Below, in pieces: positions 52,432 through 60,845 of a stretch of DNA of 64,000 nt (position 1 is the stretch's first letter; each line of letters begins with the position of its first letter). The DNA comes from Hyphomicrobiales bacterium. GTDB lineage: Bacteria; Pseudomonadota; Alphaproteobacteria; Rhizobiales; Rhizobiaceae. The stretch spans positions 62,199-126,198 of the forward strand of contig UCEY01000021.1 of assembly GCA_900471605.1 (NCBI GenBank), in the 5' to 3' direction. Position numbers and translations under genes: made by a program. Under the pieces are notes generated by a model. The model saw nothing but the letters and a program-made list of their open reading frames with translations. It searched no databases and was not told the origin of the DNA.

Positions 52432-54420
52432 TCACACGGCGATCTTATTGCACGCATGACCATTCCGGGTGGCGAATTCGATGGTCTGATCTTCAGGCAA
52501 TGGCGGCGAGAACAAATACCCCTGAACGCTGGTGCCGCCCAGAGCTTTGAGAGCCTCGAGTTCCTCTTCCGTCTCAACACCTTCGATGACGCAATCCAGT
52601 CCCATATCGGCACTAAGGGTCAGAAGCGATTTGACGATTTTGTAGCTTGCAGGCCTTTCGTGCAAGTTCGTGACGAAGCTCCGGTCGATCTTGAACTTTG
52701 TCAGCGGCAGCGCATGCAGCCGCGTGAGGCTCGAATAGCCGGTTCCGAAATCATCGAGTGAAATACCGCAGCCGAGCCGCCGCAAGGTCGCGACGGATTG
52801 AGTAACCTGCTCGAAGTCGTGCGTGAAGGCGGTCTCGGTGATCTCGAGATCGAGTCGCTTAGCATCGAAGCCGCTGCTCTCAATGATGCCGATGAGGGCA
52901 AGAACTCCAACCTCAGAATTTAGATCGTGTGCTGACAGGTTGAACGACAAACGCATAGCTGGGTCCCAGCAGCAAGCGGCGCCGAGCGCCTTTCTTAAAA
53001 GAGGCTTCGTCAGGGAGCTGACAATGCCGGCCCGCTCCGCGATCGGGATGAAGCAGGCGGGGGAAACTTTGCCCAAAGTCGGACTGTCCCATCGCGCCAG
53101 AGCTTCAAAGCCGATCGTCACCTGACTGCGAATGTCAACGATCGGTTGGAAGACAACCGACAGCTCGTTTTCCAGGTCCGCTTGTTTCAGGACGCTTTCA
53201 ATTTTGGCATCACAGTTGATCTGCCGTTCATGATCGGAATTGAAGAGCACGGCGCCACCACGCTGCCGCTTCTTGGCGTGGTAAAGCGCATAGTCCGCTC
53301 GGTCGAATAGTTGCTCGCGGTTCAGTGCCAGATCTGGAAAGACCGCGATCCCCATCGACGCTGAAACGTGCACTGTGCCTTCCGGCATATGGTATGGTTC
53401 CCTGAGCTTCGCGGCAATGGCATTCGCGTTGATAACGAGCTGATCATTTTCCGGTGGCAGCGGGGCAATGATTGCAAATTCGTCACCGCCTAGTCTGAAT
53501 GGCGTACTTGCTGTCAGGAGGCCGGACAAGCGGTTGGCCACCTCGACCAGGAGGCGATCGCCTACTGAGTGGCCGTAAAGATCATTGACAGGCTTGAAAC
53601 CATCAAGGTCCATGACTCCAAGCGCCAGTCGGTTTCCGCTTGCCCGCGCCTTTTCGAGTTCGGTCTCCAGCTCAGCAAAGAATGCCCGCCGGCTCGCGAG
53701 GCCTGTGAGGCTGTCGACATTGGCGAGCCTATAATTTTCGCTGCTCAGCGCGTCGCTGCGCTGCTTTGAAACGACCATGGATTCGAAGTTTCGGTAGTTC
53801 GTCAGGAGGATGGACATCATACCTGCGCAGACGAGCAATACATTGACCGCGATCGCGACGAAGGTCGGTTGAGCCGTTGAGACGAAGAAGGCGATGAACG
53901 CACCATTGACGATGAGTGTCACGATGAAGGCTGCCGAGCGCACATACATCAGACAAAATATGCACGAGATGACCGTGATTGCCATGTAGAAGGCGACATG
54001 TGAGCGGGTATAAGCATCGCCGTAGGGAACGAGCCCAAACGACCAGAGCGTGAAAGCAACCGCGATACCGCCCGCAAGCCGATTGGTGCGCTTAAGCGCA
54101 GCATGCGCAGATTCAGGAGAAGGGTCGACATTTCTGGTGCGGAGCCAGAAGAGTACCCTAAGCAGGCAACCGAATGTAAGCAGTGACGGCACGCCAGCCG
54201 TCAACCACAATGGCGCTACCCCCATATGAGTAATGGCGAGCGCCCAAGTGCTTGAAAGAAGAATGAAATACATCATCGGCATTTGACGAGTGAATGCTCG
54301 ATACTGAGCTTTGAGAAGCTCCGGATTGCTGCTTTGCACCGACATGAAGTCCCGGATTCTGCGCCGCGCACTCTGTATAGTCATATGTTCATCCATCCAT
54401 TGATGAACGATTTCTAACAT
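52432..54420 (-). CDS. Membrane-bound GGDEF-EAL protein (cyclic-di-GMP synthesis/breakdown)
   Basis: A 662-residue protein. The N-terminal 210 residues contain about five membrane spans. The diguanylate cyclase domain follows with GGDEF at 311-315 (FRLGGDEFAI), and then the phosphodiesterase domain with EAL at 439-441 (FEALARWDSP), LEITETAF, DDFGTGYSSL, KIDRSFV and GVETEEELEAL. Both active-site sets look intact. No RxxD inhibitory site precedes GGDEF. AAGGA lies before the ATG at 54420. Its sequence is less GC-rich than its neighbours and it sits between transposase remnants, pointing to acquisition by transfer. It likely controls motility or biofilm. Confidence 0.93.
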   Translation of the reverse strand: MLEIVHQWMDEHMTIQSARRRIRDFMSVQSSNPELLKAQYRAFTRQMPMMYFILLSSTWALAITHMGVAPLWLTAGVPSLLTFGCLLRVLFWLRTRNVDPSPESAHAALKRTNRLAGGIAVAFTLWSFGLVPYGDAYTRSHVAFYMAITVISCIFCLMYVRSAAFIVTLIVNGAFIAFFVSTAQPTFVAIAVNVLLVCAGMMSILLTNYRNFESMVVSKQRSDALSSENYRLANVDSLTGLASRRAFFAELETELEKARASGNRLALGVMDLDGFKPVNDLYGHSVGDRLLVEVANRLSGLLTASTPFRLGGDEFAIIAPLPPENDQLVINANAIAAKLREPYHMPEGTVHVSASMGIAVFPDLALNREQLFDRADYALYHAKKRQRGGAVLFNSDHERQINCDAKIESVLKQADLENELSVVFQPIVDIRSQVTIGFEALARWDSPTLGKVSPACFIPIAERAGIVSSLTKPLLRKALGAACCWDPAMRLSFNLSAHDLNSEVGVLALIGIIESSGFDAKRLDLEITETAFTHDFEQVTQSVATLRRLGCGISLDDFGTGYSSLTRLHALPLTKFKIDRSFVTNLHERPASYKIVKSLLTLSADMGLDCVIEGVETEEELEALKALGGTSVQGYLFSPPLPEDQTIEFATRNGHACNKIAV

Positions 54421-54537
54421 ACGTGTCCTTACAATCGCGGAAATCAGTACGGTTAATTAAATGCTCCTTATCGGTGCATCTACCCCGGTTGGTAAGGTGT
54501 CCATTCCGCCAGTCCGGTTCATGCTGAAGCCCTGTCC

Positions 54538-54800
54538 AGCGGCGATATCGTCGCACACTTCAGACCGAAACGATGTCCGCGATGCCCTACAGTTGGAGCC
54601 GCTGCGCGCCCAGATCGGCATGCCGGTCGATCAGTTCACCGCTGATGGCGCAAACCCGACCCGTGAGGCCTTCGCCGAACACAGTCTTGGTGCGGCAGTC
54701 GTCATTCTGCTAGGCGTCAATGCGATAGAACGGCCGGGCGCCGGTCCGTCCTCAATTCGACGCTGGCAGGTGCAAGCCGGAATTCCGTCCCGTACAGACG
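54538..54800 (+). pseudogene. IS5-type transposase remnant, middle and C-terminal fragment
   Basis: One frame reads DVRDALQLEPLRAQIGMPVDQFTADGA and then HSLGAAVVILLGV, matching the middle of IS5-family transposases around the second catalytic Asp (FTADGAY...). The C-terminal part after 54730 is heavily altered. The first 63 bp repeat the end of the fragment at 52353-52416. No intact ORF remains. The rest of the gap (54421-54537 and 54801-54867) holds nothing else recognisable. Confidence 0.72.
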
Positions 54801-54867
54801 AACCGTCGAGTAGCAAAGGCATCAAAGGCGGAGATCTGCCTACAATGCGATCGCTGCCCCAGCCCCA

Positions 54868-55950
54868 TCAGCAGCCTGATCCCATCCGCTTTCCGCTTGA
54901 GGGATCGAACAGGTGAACTCTCGCAGGATCTCCGCGCACGTGGAGTATTTCACCGACATTCACTTCGCGGTTTCGCGGAAACTCGACCGAGAGCATTTTC
55001 GAATGGCCGACCTCCAGATAACCGTAGGTCTGGCTTCCCAATCGTTCGGCAACCATCAGCTCACCGCTGAACCAGGCTTCATCCGCCGGACATTGAGTGA
55101 GATCTTCGGGCCTGATGCCGAGCACGACATTCTTTGACGCGGAGCGAGCGACTTCCGCCGCTCCCAGCTCAATGGTCCTGCCGAGTGCAAGGATCGTTTT
55201 GCCCTCCGTCGAAAGTTCGGCGGGCACCGTGTTCATCGTCGGGCTGCCGATGAAGCGGGCAACAAACAGGCTGGCTGGCTTGTGATAGAGTTCCAGCGGT
55301 CTGCCGATCTGCTCCACCACGCCTCCATTCATCACCACGATCCGGTCGGCAAGGGTCATGGCCTCGACCTGGTCATGGGTCACGTAGACAGTGGTCGCTT
55401 TCATGCGCCGGTGGAGCTTGGCGATTTCCAGGCGCATTTCGACGCGCAGGGCGGCATCGAGATTGGAAAGCGGCTCGTCGAAAAGAAAGGCGGAAGGTTC
55501 GCGGACGATCGCGCGTCCCATCGCGACGCGCTGGCGCTGGCCGCCCGAAAGTTGCGCAGGACGGCGGTCGAGGTAATCCTGGATCTTCAGGATATCTGCG
55601 GCCTGGTTTACCCGGTTTTCGATATCGCGCTGATCGCCGCCGCGCATCTTCAGGCCGAAGGACATGTTCTCCCGAACGCTCATGTGGGGGTAGAGCGCGT
55701 AGTCCTGAAAAACCATGGCGATGTTGCGCTCGGCAGGCGGCAGAAGATTGACCACCCGGCCCTCGATGTCGAGTTCGCCGCCTGAAATCTCCTCCAGCCC
55801 TGCAATCATGCGCAGCAGGGTCGATTTTCCGCAGCCGGAAGGGCCGACCAGGACCAGGAATTCCCCGCTTTCGATCTCGATATCAATGTCGTGAATGACC
55901 TGCAGAGCTCCATAGGATTTCTGGATTTTCTTCAATGCAATGCCGGCCAC
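54868..55950 (-). CDS. ABC sugar transporter ATP-binding protein (MalK/UgpC type)
   Basis: A 360-residue ATPase. Walker A is GPSGCGKSTLLRM, the Q-loop VFQDYALYPHM, the signature LSGGQRQRVAMGRAI, Walker B LFDEPLSNLD and the switch His in YVTHDQVEAM. The long C-terminal TOBE domain with VLGIRPEDL is typical of MalK-type ATPases. The GTG at 55950 follows GAGGAGG closely. No other ATPase accompanies the sugar importer genes at 57733-60757, so this divergent gene is very likely their energy subunit. Confidence 0.93.
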   Translation of the reverse strand: MAGIALKKIQKSYGALQVIHDIDIEIESGEFLVLVGPSGCGKSTLLRMIAGLEEISGGELDIEGRVVNLLPPAERNIAMVFQDYALYPHMSVRENMSFGLKMRGGDQRDIENRVNQAADILKIQDYLDRRPAQLSGGQRQRVAMGRAIVREPSAFLFDEPLSNLDAALRVEMRLEIAKLHRRMKATTVYVTHDQVEAMTLADRIVVMNGGVVEQIGRPLELYHKPASLFVARFIGSPTMNTVPAELSTEGKTILALGRTIELGAAEVARSASKNVVLGIRPEDLTQCPADEAWFSGELMVAERLGSQTYGYLEVGHSKMLSVEFPRNREVNVGEILHVRGDPARVHLFDPSSGKRMGSGC

Positions 55951-55988
55951 GGCTTTCCTCCTCGATCCCGACTTCGGGCTTGACGCCA

Positions 55989-56000
55989 GATATCGATATC
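55989..56000. promoter_or_regulatory. GATATC repeats in the divergent ATPase/GntR promoter region
   Basis: GATATCGATATC is a perfect 12-bp palindrome followed at once by AATATCAATAATG, giving three similar ATATC units in a row. It is placed 39 bp upstream of the ATPase start and 52 bp before the GntR start, where a regulator controlling both directions would bind. Assignment to the GntR protein is inferred. Confidence 0.45.
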
Positions 56001-56051
56001 AATATCAATAATGATAACTTTGGAAATGCGCAACCGGCTGGATCGACCTAC

Positions 56052-56729
56052 ATGGCGTATTTTTCGTCTCGACCGACATCGACAAAACCACCCAAGGCAG
56101 GCGTCGCCTTCAATGCCTTGAAGCGCGACATCATGCTCGGGACGCTGGCGCCCGGGACCGGGCTGCCCGAGCTGGAGCTGGCCGCGCATTTTCAGTGCAG
56201 CCAGGGGACGGTGCGCGAGGCGCTGCTTCAGCTGCAGGAAGAAGGGCTTGTCCGTCGCCAGGGGCATCGGGGCACGCAGGTCTCGGAATGTACCGAGGAC
56301 GAGGCGATCGAAATGTTCCGGCTGCGCCAGCAGATCGAAGGCAGCGGCATGGCGCGTGTGATGCGTGCGCCGAGCCGGACGCTGGTCAGGGAGCTCAATG
56401 ATCTCCTTGAGAAGATGCTTGTCGCTGCCGGGGCAGGCGATGAGCTGGAGCTTGCCTCGTTCGACCGCGATTTCCATCGCCGAATTTTCGAGGATGCCAA
56501 CCTGCCGGCGCTCGACCCGATCCTGCATCGCTGCCTGGTTCATAATCACCGCTTCAAGATTTCCCGCAGCCCGATGGCGCGTGATCTCGAGGCGACGGCG
56601 CTGCGCCATCGCAACATCATCGATGCGATCGAAGGCGGCGACGTAAGGCGTGCCACCGCCGCCATGCATCATCATATCGCGACCATTGTCGACTTCGGGC
56701 CGGAAGTCTTCCCGGAGGTGATCCAGTGA
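56052..56729 (+). CDS. GntR-family regulator, FCD (FadR) subfamily
   Basis: A 225-residue regulator. Winged helix: FNALKRDIMLGTLAPGTGLPELELAAHFQCSQGTVREALLQLQEEGLV; the FCD domain has FDRDFHRRIFEDANLP and MHHHI as metal or acid ligands. The ATG at 56052 begins the family N-terminus; the frame continues upstream into the ATPase promoter without homology. Its stop overlaps the hydrolase start (GTGA). Being first in the operon, it probably autoregulates and controls the divergent ATPase through the GATATC repeats. Confidence 0.91.
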   Translation: MAYFSSRPTSTKPPKAGVAFNALKRDIMLGTLAPGTGLPELELAAHFQCSQGTVREALLQLQEEGLVRRQGHRGTQVSECTEDEAIEMFRLRQQIEGSGMARVMRAPSRTLVRELNDLLEKMLVAAGAGDELELASFDRDFHRRIFEDANLPALDPILHRCLVHNHRFKISRSPMARDLEATALRHRNIIDAIEGGDVRRATAAMHHHIATIVDFGPEVFPEVIQ

Positions 56730-57709
56730 GCGACGGTGTCGAATTGTCGGATGTCCTGTCGGACGAGATGGTCGCGCTCATGGAGCGGGTTCTCGCCGAA
56801 CTGGGGCCGTTACCGGATCCGACATCGCTGCCGCCTGCGGAAGGCCGGGCGCAATCGCTTGCCGCCAATGTTCGCTGCAACGTCAACCTGCCGCGGATGG
56901 AGAGCGTGACGGAGCTCGTGGTCGCGGAGGACCTGAGCCTCGGTTCTGCACGCTGTCGCCTGAAAGTGCTAGTACCCCCTGGGGCCGGGGCTGGCGCCAT
57001 TCTCTTTGTTCATGGCGGCGGTTTTGCGTTCTGTTCGCCCGAAACCCACGAGCGGTGCGCCCGGGTTCTTGCACTCGAAAGCGGTCTGCCGGTCGTTTTA
57101 CCCGATTATCGGCTGGCCCCGGAAAATCCCTATCCGGCGGGCCTGAAGGATGTTGTCGCCTCCGTGCGCAGCCTCTTTGAGGTGACGGCTGCTGCCGGGG
57201 TTCGCCGCGGCCCATTGCTGATTTCGGGCGACTCCGCAGGCGCCAATCTTGCTCTTGCCGCGATGCTGCACGAACAGGCCGAAGGCCGTGCGGGGCCGGA
57301 TGCGGCGCTGCTTTTCTACGGCTGCTACGCACGGAGCTTCACGACGCCATCCTATGTCCGCTTCTCCGAGGGGCCTGCATTGACGCGCGGAAAGATGCAG
57401 CGGTACTGGTCGTTTTATGCCGGCGGGCGCGTGGTCGAGGAGGACCCGCTTGCCTGCCCTCTCGTGGCTTCCGATGCGGCTCTCTCCGCGCTGCCGCCGC
57501 TTTACCTGATGGCGGCCGCCGTAGATCCGCTGCTTTCTGACACCCTGAGCCTGAGCCAGCGCCTCAGATCTCTTGGCCGTAACGACGAACTGCACATCGT
57601 GCCGGGCGTCATCCACGGTTTCCTGCAGAACACCAACGAACTTTCGGCCGCAAGGGAGGCTCTGGCGGCCGCGGGCAATGCAGCAAGGCGACTGACACGA
57701 CGTCCATGA
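56726..57709 (+). CDS. Alpha/beta hydrolase, hormone-sensitive-lipase (HSL) family
   Basis: A 327-residue esterase. The oxyanion motif HGGGFAF lies near residue 95, the nucleophile in ISGDSAGANLAL, the acid in AAAVDPLLSD and the base in PGVIHGFL, so the catalytic triad is complete. The GTG start overlaps the GntR stop by four bases. No signal peptide, so it acts inside the cell. HSL enzymes cleave short acyl esters. Its place in a sugar-importer operon suggests removal of acetyl or other ester groups from the imported sugar, an inference. Confidence 0.9.
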   Translation: MSDGVELSDVLSDEMVALMERVLAELGPLPDPTSLPPAEGRAQSLAANVRCNVNLPRMESVTELVVAEDLSLGSARCRLKVLVPPGAGAGAILFVHGGGFAFCSPETHERCARVLALESGLPVVLPDYRLAPENPYPAGLKDVVASVRSLFEVTAAAGVRRGPLLISGDSAGANLALAAMLHEQAEGRAGPDAALLFYGCYARSFTTPSYVRFSEGPALTRGKMQRYWSFYAGGRVVEEDPLACPLVASDAALSALPPLYLMAAAVDPLLSDTLSLSQRLRSLGRNDELHIVPGVIHGFLQNTNELSAAREALAAAGNAARRLTRRP

Positions 57710-57732
57710 CATAAACAAAGGAGGAGGAGACT

Positions 57733-58932
57733 ATGAGATTTCTGAGGACAATGGCGCTCGGCGCCGCTCTTGCGGCTTCGGCCGCTTTCAGTCAGGCAAA
57801 GGCGGAGACCGTCCGCTTCTGGTACCATTTCGACAATCCGGCGAACCCGATGTCGGACCTGGTCAAGAAATTCGAGGCAGCCAATCCCGGTATCAAGGTC
57901 GAAGCCGAGAACGTGCCGTGGAACAGCTATTACGACAACCTCTACACCTCGCTGGTCGGCGGCAATGCGCCCGATGCGGCGATGGTCAAGCTTTTCGCGC
58001 AGCCGAGGCTCGCCGAAATGGGTGCACTGGAGCCGATCGGCAAGCAGATCGACAGCTGGAAAGGCAAGGCCGACCTGCTGGACAATCTGCTCGAGCTGAA
58101 CAAGGGGCCTGACGGCAAGCAGTATTACCTGCCGATCCAGTATGTCGTCCTTTATCTCTATTACCGTACGGATCTCTTCCAGGCAGCCGGCCTGCAGCCG
58201 CCGAAGACCTGTGAGGAGTTCCGCAACGCCGCCATCAAGCTCACCAATGCACCGCAGACCTATGGTTTCGGCCTGCGCGGCGGCAAGGGCGGCTGGGATC
58301 AGTGGGGTGCCTTCGTTCTCTCTCAAGGCGCCGAGCTGAAGCCGGGCGGCCTGACCAAGCCGGAGGCGATTGCCGCCAACCAGTGGCTGATCGATCTCTT
58401 CCAGAAGGACAAGGTCATTCCGCCGTCGGCGCCGAACGACGGGTTCCAGGAAATCGTCGCGGCCTTCAAGTCCGGCAAGACGGCGATGACCATCCACCAT
58501 ATCGGTTCGTCCAAGGATCTGGTCGCCGCGCTGGGCGACAAGGTCTCCGCCGTGCCTGTTCCGAAATGCGGTAATGGCCAGTGGACGTCCTATGGTGACG
58601 AGTCGCTGGCGATCTTCTCCTCGTCCAAGGTCAAGGATGCGGCCTGGAAGTGGATTTCCTTCCTCGCCGAAGGCCAGAACAACGTCGCCTTCAACGGCGC
58701 GACGGGCCAGTTGACCGTTACGAAGAGCGGCTCCGCCGACTGGAAGCTACACGAGCGGCGTTTCGTCGAGGCGACCGTCCAATCCCTGCCGTTCGCCAAG
58801 GTGCTGCCGCAGACCTCGGCGGTATCGGAATTCGTCAACACAGCCTGGCAGACGAACATGCAGCAGGCGCTGACGGGCCAGATCACGGCGAAGAAGATGA
58901 TGGAACAGCTGCAGACGCTGTTTGCTGAGTAA
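57733..58932 (+). CDS. ABC sugar transporter substrate-binding protein (family 1)
   Basis: A 399-residue secreted binding protein. The signal peptide MRFLRTMALGAALAASAAFS ends near QAKAET, followed by the MalE-like fold (FWYHFDNPANPMSDLVKKFEAANPGIKVEAENVPWNSYYDNL, NAPDAAMVKLF, PIQYVVLYLYYRTDLF). AGGAGGAGA precedes the ATG. Members of this family carry mono- and oligosaccharides or glycerol-3-phosphate-like compounds. A hairpin follows its stop. Confidence 0.94.
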   Translation: MRFLRTMALGAALAASAAFSQAKAETVRFWYHFDNPANPMSDLVKKFEAANPGIKVEAENVPWNSYYDNLYTSLVGGNAPDAAMVKLFAQPRLAEMGALEPIGKQIDSWKGKADLLDNLLELNKGPDGKQYYLPIQYVVLYLYYRTDLFQAAGLQPPKTCEEFRNAAIKLTNAPQTYGFGLRGGKGGWDQWGAFVLSQGAELKPGGLTKPEAIAANQWLIDLFQKDKVIPPSAPNDGFQEIVAAFKSGKTAMTIHHIGSSKDLVAALGDKVSAVPVPKCGNGQWTSYGDESLAIFSSSKVKDAAWKWISFLAEGQNNVAFNGATGQLTVTKSGSADWKLHERRFVEATVQSLPFAKVLPQTSAVSEFVNTAWQTNMQQALTGQITAKKMMEQLQTLFAE

Positions 58933-58941
58933 AGCCGCTCC

Positions 58942-58967
58942 GGTCCCGGCACCGACGTGTCGGGACC
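58942..58967 (+). repeat. Intercistronic hairpin after the sugar-binding-protein gene
   Basis: GGTCCCGGCAC (58942-58952) pairs with GTGTCGGGACC (58957-58967) through ten Watson-Crick pairs and one G-U pair, around a CGAC tetraloop. There is no T-run. It lies between the binding protein and permease genes, like the hairpins at 12303 and 34648. Confidence 0.65.
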
Positions 58968-59003
58968 TCCTTCTCCGCCTTGCTTCCCACGGGCAGGATA
59001 AGC

Positions 59004-59927
59004 ATGTCCCTATCGATCTCTTCTCCCATGCAACGCCGTGCCACATCGATCTGGCGTTCCGAGCGGCTGCTGCCCTACCTGTTGCTTGCTCCCGCCGTCG
59101 TAGTCACCGTCGTCATCGTCTTCATGCCGATGCTGCAGGCGGTCTTCACCAGCTTCTACGATCTCATCCTGTTCCGGCCGAATGCCAGCAAGTTCGTCGG
59201 TTTCGGAAACTACGTGAAGCTGTTCAACGATCCGGTTTTCTGGACCGCGCTCTGGAACACGGTCATCTGGATCGGCCTGACCGTGCCGCTGCAGATGGGG
59301 TTGGGGCTCGTCGCCGCCCTGCTTCTCAACCGCGAATTTCCCTGGCGCGCCCTCGCGCGCGCCCTGATCATCATTCCATGGGCATTGCCGAGTGTCGTGA
59401 TCGCGCTGATGTGGCGCTGGATCTACGATCCGAATACCGGGGTGCTGAACGACATCCTCATCTATCTTTCGATTGTCCAGTCGGCGGTGCCGTGGCTGGC
59501 CGACCCGAATGTGGCGATCTACGCGATCATCGCGACGCTGACCTGGCAGGGTTTTCCCTTCTTCGCGGTGATGATCCTCGCAGGTCTGCAGGGCATTCCG
59601 CGCAGCCAGTATGAGGCGGCCTCGATCGACGGCGCATCGACCTGGCGGCAGTTCGTCCATATTACGCTGCCGGGCATCGCGCCGGTGCTGGCGACGGCCG
59701 GGCTGCTCCGAGTGATCTGGGTTGCCAATTCCATGGACGTGATCTTTGTCATGACCGGCGGCGGTCCGGGCTATGCGACGCATACGCTGCCGCTTTATGC
59801 CTTCGTCAAGGCTCGTCAGAATCTGGATTTCGGATACGGCACGTCGATCGCCGTGACCTTCACCATTCTTCTGGGTGCGTTCGTGGCTCTCTATCTCGCC
59901 CGCACCATGCGCGAGGTGGAACGATGA
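59004..59927 (+). CDS. ABC sugar transporter permease (MalF/UgpA type)
   Basis: A 307-residue inner-membrane protein with six spans. SERLLPYLLLAPAVVVTVVIVFMPML is the first span, followed by FVGFGNYVKLFNDPVFWTALWNTVIW, and the EAA loop reads YEAASIDGASTWRQFVHITLPGI. The ATG at 59004 has AGGA five bases upstream; a TTG at 58980 is open but lacks a site. The stop overlaps the second permease start by four bases (ATGA). Confidence 0.94.
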   Translation: MSLSISSPMQRRATSIWRSERLLPYLLLAPAVVVTVVIVFMPMLQAVFTSFYDLILFRPNASKFVGFGNYVKLFNDPVFWTALWNTVIWIGLTVPLQMGLGLVAALLLNREFPWRALARALIIIPWALPSVVIALMWRWIYDPNTGVLNDILIYLSIVQSAVPWLADPNVAIYAIIATLTWQGFPFFAVMILAGLQGIPRSQYEAASIDGASTWRQFVHITLPGIAPVLATAGLLRVIWVANSMDVIFVMTGGGPGYATHTLPLYAFVKARQNLDFGYGTSIAVTFTILLGAFVALYLARTMREVER

Positions 59928-60757
59928 GACAGCAGGGCACGCTTCGCCGGATACTCACGACGGACCTGCCGGTTCTCGCGATCGTCCTTTTCGCCATGGC
60001 GCCGTTCGCGTGGATGATCCTGACGTCGCTGACGCCGACCGCCGCGCTTTCCGCCACCGGAGTATCGCTTTCACCCCGTGGCTGGAGCCTCGACAACTAT
60101 GTGCGGCTGATCGAGCAGACGTCCTTCCTCAAGAACATGCTCGACAGCCTGATCATCGCGGGCGGTACCGTCGTCGTCGGCCTGATCGTCTCGGTCACGG
60201 CAGCCTATGCCTTTTCGCGGTTCCGTTTTGCGGGCCGCAAGCTGCTGATGCTGCAGTTCCTGCTGATCAACATGTTTCCGATCGTGCTGCTCATCCTGCC
60301 GCTCTTCGTGCTGATGCGCCGCTTCAACATCCTCGACACCCATCTCGGCCTCATCCTCGCCAACGCGACGGTGGCGATCCCGTTCGCGGTGTGGATGCTG
60401 ACGAGCTATATCGGTGCCATCCCGAAAAGCCTCGATGAAGCGGCGATGACGGACGGGTGCTCGCGGTTGACCGCGCTGCGCAAGATCGTCCTGCCGCTGA
60501 CCATGCCGGGCATCATCTCCACCGGCATCTACATCTTCATCACCGCCTGGAACGAATATCTCTACGCGCTGACACTCGGCGGGCGAAACGTGCGGCCGGT
60601 CACGGTCGCGATCCAGACGCTGATCGGCGAATACCAGATCGAATGGGGCCTGCTGGCAGCCGGCGCCGTTGTCGGCGCCATGCCTGCAACCATCCTGTTT
60701 CTTCTCGTTCAGCGCCGCCTCATCGGCGGCCTGACCCAGGGCGCGGTGAAAGGATGA
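59924..60757 (+). CDS. ABC sugar transporter permease (MalG/UgpE type)
   Basis: A 277-residue inner-membrane protein with six spans, the second channel half. MalG marks are APFAWMILTSLTP, NMLDSLIIAGGTVVVGLIVSVTAAYAFSRFRF, and the EAA loop LDEAAMTDGCSRLTALRKIVLPLTMPG. It overlaps the upstream permease. Its energy partner is probably the MalK-type ATPase encoded divergently at 54868. An 88-bp gap follows before the epimerase gene, with no clear structure. Confidence 0.94.
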   Translation: MRQQGTLRRILTTDLPVLAIVLFAMAPFAWMILTSLTPTAALSATGVSLSPRGWSLDNYVRLIEQTSFLKNMLDSLIIAGGTVVVGLIVSVTAAYAFSRFRFAGRKLLMLQFLLINMFPIVLLILPLFVLMRRFNILDTHLGLILANATVAIPFAVWMLTSYIGAIPKSLDEAAMTDGCSRLTALRKIVLPLTMPGIISTGIYIFITAWNEYLYALTLGGRNVRPVTVAIQTLIGEYQIEWGLLAAGAVVGAMPATILFLLVQRRLIGGLTQGAVKG

Positions 60758-60845
60758 CGGTAGGCAATGATCGGCGTAGCCGACGGTCCCGCAGGTGGGG
60801 TCGCTCAAAAATCGAACTATTGAATGCGATAAAAAGGAAATGACA

